Of a stretch of 17,384 nt of DNA, positions 13,877-17,384 are shown piece by piece. Where the stretch lies: positions 1 to 17,384 of the forward strand of contig JAQCNR010000044.1 in assembly GCA_028274925.1 (NCBI GenBank), read 5' to 3'. This DNA is from Halovenus sp. (GTDB taxonomy: Archaea; Halobacteriota; Halobacteria; Halobacteriales; Haloarculaceae). The position numbers were made by a program, and so were the translations under genes. The notes below the pieces were generated by a model. That model ran no database searches. It worked only from the letters and a program-made list of their open reading frames with translations, and was not told the origin of the DNA. Numbering within the stretch: the first letter of the stretch is position 1; each line of letters begins with the position of its first letter.

Positions 13877-13933
13877 GTCGGTCGCGTTCGAGTACAGAGC
13901 TATGGTGTATTCAGGGGACCACCGGTGGGGGAA

Positions 13934-15628
13934 ATGAAAATCAATATCGACGCACCGCCAGACGAGGAGAGCGCACGCGCAATCGCGAGCGCGCTCGCGA
14001 ACCATCTCGGGCAAGAGGTTGATCTGGTCGTCGACGACGAGTCCGTCGCCAGCGCTGGCGGCGAAAAATACGGCGACCCGGTCATTACCGGCCGCGAGCA
14101 ACAGTTACGGGACGAAATCGAGAAGATTCTCTCGGGGGGGCCAGAGCGAGGCCACGAGAAGATCAACGAACTCGGAAAGCTGTTCGTTCGCGACCGACTG
14201 GACCGAATCTTCGACGAGATTAGCTACGAGGACGGTACCTTCGCCAGACACTCCGCCGGCGACGAACTGCCAGCCGACGGGCTCATCACCGGCGTCGGGA
14301 AGATTCACGGCCGGCAGGTCTTCTTCGCGGCGCACGACTACACGGTCAAGGCGGGGTCGCTGGGCCAGATGGGCGTCGAGAAGGAGATTCGACTGGCCGA
14401 GCGAGCAGTCGAGGCCGGCGCGCCCATCCTGCGACTTATCGACTCGACCGGAGCACGGTTGAATCTCGACGAGCGCGAGGAGGGCGACACCCATATGGAC
14501 CGCTACCGTGGCGGCAAGATGTTCTACAACCAGTGCATCCACTCTGGGCAGGTGCCACAGATTGGGGTGTTGTACGGGCCGGACATCGCCGGGTCGGCGT
14601 ACACCCCCGTCTTCTGTGATTACCTGATTATGGTCGAGGAAATCGCCGGGATGGCGATTGCCAGCCCACGGGTCGTCGAGGCGGTCACCGGCGAGCAGAC
14701 GACGATGCAAGAACTGGGCGGACCGCGCGTCCACGCCCGTGAGTCCGGCAGTGCCGACCTCGTCGTGTCTGACGAGGCTGCCGCCGCCGAGTCGGTCCGG
14801 GAGTTGCTGGGTTATCTCCCACAGCGACACAACGCCGAGTTGCCGACCCGTCCCCCGGCCAAGCCAGCGGTCAACCCGAAGGGACTGGACACGGAGATTC
14901 CCGACGACCCCGACGAGGCCTACGACGTGAACAACGTCATCGAACGGCTGGTTGACGAGGATTCGTGGTTCGAGCTGAAACCGGAGTTTGCGCCCGAGTT
15001 GGTAACCGGACTGGGACGAATCGACGGTCGGCCGGTCGGATTTGTCGCCAACCAACCCGCCGCAAAGAGCGGCGCTATCTTCCCAGATTCTGCCGAGAAG
15101 GGAGCAGGGTTCGTCTGGAGTTGTGACGCCTTCGGCGTCCCGCTGGTGTATCTCTGTGACACGCCCGGATTCATGGTCGGCAGCGCCGTCGAAAAGCAGG
15201 GCGTTCTCCAGAAGGGCCGGAAGTTCATCTACGCCACCTCGAACGCGCAGGTGCCACAGTTGTGTGTCATCACCCGCAAAGCCTACGGTGCGGGTATCTA
15301 CGCGATGGCTGGCCCCTCCTTCGGCCCGGACGCGACGCTCGCACTCCCGAGCGCCGAGATTGCTGTAATGGGACCAGACGCTGCTGTGAACGCGCTGTTC
15401 GCCGAGCAGATGGAAGAGATGGACGCCGACGAGCGCGCGGAGTTCGTCGAGATGATGCGTGCCGAGTACGACAAGCAGATCGATATTCGCGCACAGGCCT
15501 CGAAGATGCAGGTTGACGAGTTACTGCCAGCGGGTGACCTGCGAGACCAGTTGGGGGCGCGACTCGAAACGCTGCAGAATAAACGGCGCACAGAGCGCGA
15601 CCGGTATCACGGCACAGTGCTGTTCTAA
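13934..15628 (+). CDS. Acyl-CoA carboxylase carboxyltransferase (beta) subunit with N-terminal extension
   Basis: Transfers carboxyl from biotin to an acyl-CoA (acetyl-, propionyl- or methylcrotonyl-type); 564 residues against about 515 for PccB. Two crotonase-like halves are present. The first has LITGVGKIHGRQVFFAAHDYTVKAGSLG, LIDSTGARLN, and YGPDIAGSAYTPVF with IASPRVVEAVTGE. The second has YDVNNVIERLVDEDSWFELKP, VGFVANQP, CDTPGFMVGSAVEKQGV, RKAYGAGIYAMAG and SAEIAVMGPDAAVNALF. The GAGIYAMAG form recalls methylcrotonyl-CoA carboxylase more than PccB, so the substrate is open. A decarboxylase role (glutaconyl-CoA type) is not excluded. Residues 1-50 (MKINIDAPPDEES, then ARAIASALANHLG) are extra and resemble the small accessory subunit of haloarchaeal carboxylases. 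The biotin subunit is not in this window. I start at ATG 13934. GTG 13853 lies inside the upstream inverted repeat. Confidence 0.9.
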   Translation: MKINIDAPPDEESARAIASALANHLGQEVDLVVDDESVASAGGEKYGDPVITGREQQLRDEIEKILSGGPERGHEKINELGKLFVRDRLDRIFDEISYEDGTFARHSAGDELPADGLITGVGKIHGRQVFFAAHDYTVKAGSLGQMGVEKEIRLAERAVEAGAPILRLIDSTGARLNLDEREEGDTHMDRYRGGKMFYNQCIHSGQVPQIGVLYGPDIAGSAYTPVFCDYLIMVEEIAGMAIASPRVVEAVTGEQTTMQELGGPRVHARESGSADLVVSDEAAAAESVRELLGYLPQRHNAELPTRPPAKPAVNPKGLDTEIPDDPDEAYDVNNVIERLVDEDSWFELKPEFAPELVTGLGRIDGRPVGFVANQPAAKSGAIFPDSAEKGAGFVWSCDAFGVPLVYLCDTPGFMVGSAVEKQGVLQKGRKFIYATSNAQVPQLCVITRKAYGAGIYAMAGPSFGPDATLALPSAEIAVMGPDAAVNALFAEQMEEMDADERAEFVEMMRAEYDKQIDIRAQASKMQVDELLPAGDLRDQLGARLETLQNKRRTERDRYHGTVLF

Positions 15629-16494
15629 TCGTCGTTTTCGAGGCGTTTGTAGGTCTGTCGTAGCGTGACGGGCGTGACATCCGCGACGTCGGCCGCTTCC
15701 TGTTGAGTGAGATTGTGGCCCGCCCGCTTTGCGGCGGTATAGAGACAGGCCGCCGCGACGCCGCCGGGGTTGCGCCCGGTATCCTCGCCACGTTCGCGCA
15801 GGCCCGTCGCGAGTTCGCGGGCGTGTTGTTCAATAGCTGTGGGGATGTCGAGTTTGCTCGCAAAGCGCGCGAGATACTCCCGCGGGTCGATAGGGCCAGT
15901 CGGCAGTCCTAGTTCGCGGTTCATCGCGTCGTAGGCGGCGTCGAGTTCCGCGCGAGTCGACTTGGCTGCGTCGGTGATTTCGCTGGCCGTCCGAGAAACT
16001 GCTGCTGTTCGGCAGGTTGCATAAACGACTGCCGCCGCGAATCCCTCGATGGAGCGACCCTGTAGCAGGTCCGCTGACTGGGCAGAGTCGAACAATGCAC
16101 AGGACTGTTCTTGGACGTGTTCGGGCAGGTCGAGTCTGCTCACGAGTCGGCGGATTTCGGTGAACGCATACACCTGGTTGCGTTCGGCTTTGCTCCGAAT
16201 CTGCGTCCGTTTGTGCTGGCGGCGCATCCGGGCGACGCGACGGCGTTTGCGGCCAGTGAGTCGATTCGAGTGGCCAATCTCGGTAGAGAGCCCTTTGTCG
16301 TGCCGGGAGCGTGTCAGCGGTGCGCCGGTCCGCTCGGGATTTTTTCGGTCGTCCTCGAACGAGCGCCACTCTGGCCCGGGGTCGATTGCGTGCTCGTCGA
16401 CGACCAACCCACACTGGGTACAGACCGTCTCGCAGTCGTCTGCTCGCAGGCGACCCTCGCACTCAGGACAACTTTGGGTGACCGTAGCTGTCAT
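15625..16494 (-). CDS. tfb: Transcription initiation factor TFB (TFIIB homologue)
   Basis: Binds the TBP-TATA complex and recruits RNA polymerase; 289 residues, slightly short for the family. The N-terminal zinc ribbon has CPEC (Cys9, Cys12) and CTQC (Cys25, Cys28). The B-reader region follows (EWRSFEDDRKNPERTGAPLT, then HDKGLSTEIG), and two cyclin-fold repeats fill about residues 100-195 and 200-289. The signature-like YATCRTAAVSRTASEI and CLYTAAKRAGHNLTQQEAADVADVTPVTLRQTYKRL show the helix-turn-helix of each repeat that reads BRE DNA. Haloarchaea carry several TFBs that direct different promoter sets. This copy's paralogue class cannot be judged here. ATG 16494 is 26 bases after a TATA element, so the mRNA is leaderless. 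The stop overlaps that of the carboxyltransferase gene by four bases. Confidence 0.96.
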   Translation of the reverse strand: MTATVTQSCPECEGRLRADDCETVCTQCGLVVDEHAIDPGPEWRSFEDDRKNPERTGAPLTRSRHDKGLSTEIGHSNRLTGRKRRRVARMRRQHKRTQIRSKAERNQVYAFTEIRRLVSRLDLPEHVQEQSCALFDSAQSADLLQGRSIEGFAAAVVYATCRTAAVSRTASEITDAAKSTRAELDAAYDAMNRELGLPTGPIDPREYLARFASKLDIPTAIEQHARELATGLRERGEDTGRNPGGVAAACLYTAAKRAGHNLTQQEAADVADVTPVTLRQTYKRLENDD

Positions 16495-16520
16495 CACGAG
16501 AACGTTGGAGCCGAGTGAGC

Positions 16521-16527
16521 ATTTAAA
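16521..16527 (-). promoter_or_regulatory. TATA element of tfb
   Basis: ATTTAAA (minus strand TTTAAAT), ending 26 bases before ATG 16494. This gives a leaderless transcript and mirrors the box of the divergent gene. Confidence 0.65.
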
Positions 16528-16570
16528 CAGAAGGGTGAACCGGAGCTTGTTGCTGGTTGGCCGAAATCGA

Positions 16571-16591
16571 ACCTACCGGTAACCGGTAGGT
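16571..16591. promoter_or_regulatory. 21-bp perfect palindrome midway in the divergent tfb promoter region
   Basis: ACCTACCGGT (16571-16580), one central A (16581), then ACCGGTAGGT (16582-16591): a perfect ten-base inverted repeat. The TATA elements of tfb (centre 16524) and of the gene at 16668 (centre about 16638) are both 57 bases from its centre. A homodimeric regulator acting on both promoters is the natural reading. No binder is identified. Confidence 0.7.
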
Positions 16592-16634
16592 AATAGCGCG
16601 GTGAGCACGCAGCCAGCCCGCAGCAAAAGCTATC

Positions 16635-16642
16635 ATTTAATA
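16635..16642 (+). promoter_or_regulatory. TATA element of the gene at 16668
   Basis: ATTTAATA ends 25 bases before ATG 16668, so the transcript is predicted leaderless. Confidence 0.6.
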
Positions 16643-16667
16643 CGGAAGAACAGCCGACATACACACG

Positions 16668-17171
16668 ATGGGACTGTCGGAAATCGCGGCCGGCATCGAG
16701 GTCACGGAGAGCCAGGAGGAACACAGTCCGGCGACGGTAGACACGACTGACGCGAGTCTCGCCGAGCGGTTAGGGCCATTTGCCTCGGAATTTCCCTGTT
16801 CGGCCGAGGCGGCGGCGACTATCCTCGAACGGTACAGCGAAGGGAAGTCGGTCGGCGACGCGGGACGTGCCGCCGGCGTTGCGCCAGTAACGGCGGCAAA
16901 GACGCTTCACCTGCTCGGAGAGTCAGTCTCGCCGGTGAGTCCACTCGGGGCAGAGATCATCCAAGACTGGATTGCAGGACAACTCTCGCGGACGGAAGCC
17001 ATGGAGTTGAGCCAACTCGGCGAGAACGAGTTCACGCTTGCGGTGTACGTCGAGACACACGACCCACTCGAAGAAGCCTGTGCGGCAGTCGAGGGCGTGC
17101 TCGCGGCACGCCAGACTGACCAGCAGCGTCCGCTGGCGGAGACGATGAGCGAGACGACCGACCTGCTCTGA
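16668..17171 (+). CDS. Conserved haloarchaeal protein of unknown function with helix-turn-helix-like segment
   Basis: 167 residues, acidic, with no membrane segment or signal peptide. It starts MGLSEIAAGIEVTESQ. I recognise the overall pattern (MGLSEIAAG...VTE, SLAERL.PF...FPC, VGDAGRAAGVAPVTAAKTLHLLG, YVETHDPLEEA) as a haloarchaeal family without known function. Residues about 63-87 (GKSVGDAGRAAGVAPVTAAKTLHLLG) look like a helix-turn-helix of the kind found in sigma-4-like or MarR-like regulators: helix, AAGVAP turn, recognition helix. That suggests DNA binding, and it is divergent from tfb with a shared palindrome, so it could be the regulator of both genes. This is inference from context. 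Its own promoter gives a leaderless mRNA with the start at ATG 16668. Confidence 0.8.
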   Translation: MGLSEIAAGIEVTESQEEHSPATVDTTDASLAERLGPFASEFPCSAEAAATILERYSEGKSVGDAGRAAGVAPVTAAKTLHLLGESVSPVSPLGAEIIQDWIAGQLSRTEAMELSQLGENEFTLAVYVETHDPLEEACAAVEGVLAARQTDQQRPLAETMSETTDLL

Positions 17172-17198
17172 TTCAGTGGTGAGAACCGGGAGCCAACG

Positions 17199-17206
17199 CT
17201 TTAGTA
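17199..17206 (+). promoter_or_regulatory. Possible TATA element of the last gene
   Basis: CTTTAGTA lies 23-30 bases before ATG 17229, consistent with a leaderless start. Confidence 0.4.
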
Positions 17207-17228
17207 GGCCGGGTGAAGATGTTTCGGT

Positions 17229-17384
17229 ATGACACACTGGACGTGTGGTATCGACGGGGACAACGCGACGTTCGACCGCGTCGAGGACCTGATGACCCAC
17301 CAGGCTGCCGAACACGACCGTATCGAGTGCAAGGTCTGTGGCACGGTCGTTCCGGACGGCTACTTTGCTATCAAACACGCATTC
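17229..17384 (+). CDS. Small Cys/His-rich haloarchaeal protein (3' end cut by window)
   Basis: The first 52 residues are visible: MTHWTCGIDGDNATF, then a helix with EDLMTHQAAEH, then IECKVCGTVVPDGYFAIKHAF. Cys6, His24, His29, Cys34 and Cys37 are arranged like a C2H2/zinc-ribbon hybrid, and CKVCGTVVPDGYFAIKHAF is a pattern I recognise from small conserved haloarchaeal zinc-finger-like proteins of unknown function. The frame is open to the end of the window. ATG 17229 is supported by the TATA-like element. It follows the previous gene by 57 bases and may have its own promoter. Confidence 0.75.
   Translation, partial: MTHWTCGIDGDNATFDRVEDLMTHQAAEHDRIECKVCGTVVPDGYFAIKHAF

Noticed and set aside
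13853..13933. GTG 13853 as start of the carboxyltransferase subunit
   Set aside because: The codon lies in the spacer of the perfect inverted repeat and upstream of the TATA element. ATG 13934 begins the recognisable N-terminal segment.
14105..15055. A 316-residue minus-strand frame inside the carboxyltransferase gene
   Set aside because: It is a shadow of a clearly recognised enzyme on the other strand, with no recognisable domain of its own.
16923..17378. A 151-residue minus-strand frame at the window end
   Set aside because: It is antisense to two recognised haloarchaeal genes with their own TATA elements and lacks domain features.

Overview
The window is a compact, GC-rich stretch of a haloarchaeal (class Halobacteria) chromosome. 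The evidence is archaeal-only or eukaryote-like information genes (ribosomal proteins S24e and S27ae, transcription factor TFB, an archaeal class I CCA-adding enzyme), very acidic proteins, a CCA-less tRNA gene, and promoters with a TATA element about 25 nt before the start codon (leaderless mRNAs). I cannot name a genus. Most of it is core or metabolic chromosome. I see no insertion sequence, phage gene cluster or CRISPR array.

Layout. 1-1636: the 3' part of an ABC ATPase gene and its MacB/FtsX-type permease (+). 1633-3138: rps27ae and rps24e, and upstream of them a Na+/Ca2+ exchanger-family gene split by a one-base frameshift (all -). 3182-5818: bacterial-type leucyl-tRNA synthetase (-). 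5932-7101: FMN-dependent 2-hydroxyacid oxidising enzyme of the lactate 2-monooxygenase type (+). 7193-7754: an RHH antitoxin/RelE-type toxin pair (-). 7992-8633: DUF2306-type membrane protein (+). 8630-10792: long acetyl-CoA hydrolase/CoA-transferase family protein (-). 10874-11527: SSSCA1/Auto_anti-p27-like zinc-ribbon protein (+). 11534-12892: CCA-adding enzyme (-). 12985-13057: tRNA-Asn(GTT) (+). 13058-13392: non-coding, hairpin-rich DNA. 13441-13809: Hsp20 (+). 13934-15628: biotin-dependent acyl-CoA carboxylase carboxyltransferase subunit with an extra N-terminal segment (+). 15625-16494: TFB (-). 16668-17171: conserved haloarchaeal protein of unknown function (+). 17229-end: start of a small Cys/His-rich protein (+).

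How the genes relate. Translation and RNA maturation are well represented: two ribosomal proteins, LeuRS, and a CCA-adding enzyme lying divergently beside a tRNA gene that lacks an encoded CCA. Acyl-CoA and carboxylic-acid metabolism is represented by the hydroxyacid enzyme, the CoA hydrolase/transferase and the carboxyltransferase, but these are not in one operon. Three tail-to-tail gene pairs overlap by exactly four bases at their stop codons (1633-1636, 8630-8633, 15625-15628).

The most unusual DNA is non-coding. (1) Downstream of tRNA-Asn, four perfect or near-perfect hairpins of unrelated sequence are packed end to end (13212-13311), preceded by direct and inverted copies of the tRNA T-arm. 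(2) A 21-bp perfect palindrome (16571-16591) sits exactly midway between the TATA elements of the divergent tfb and 16668 genes.
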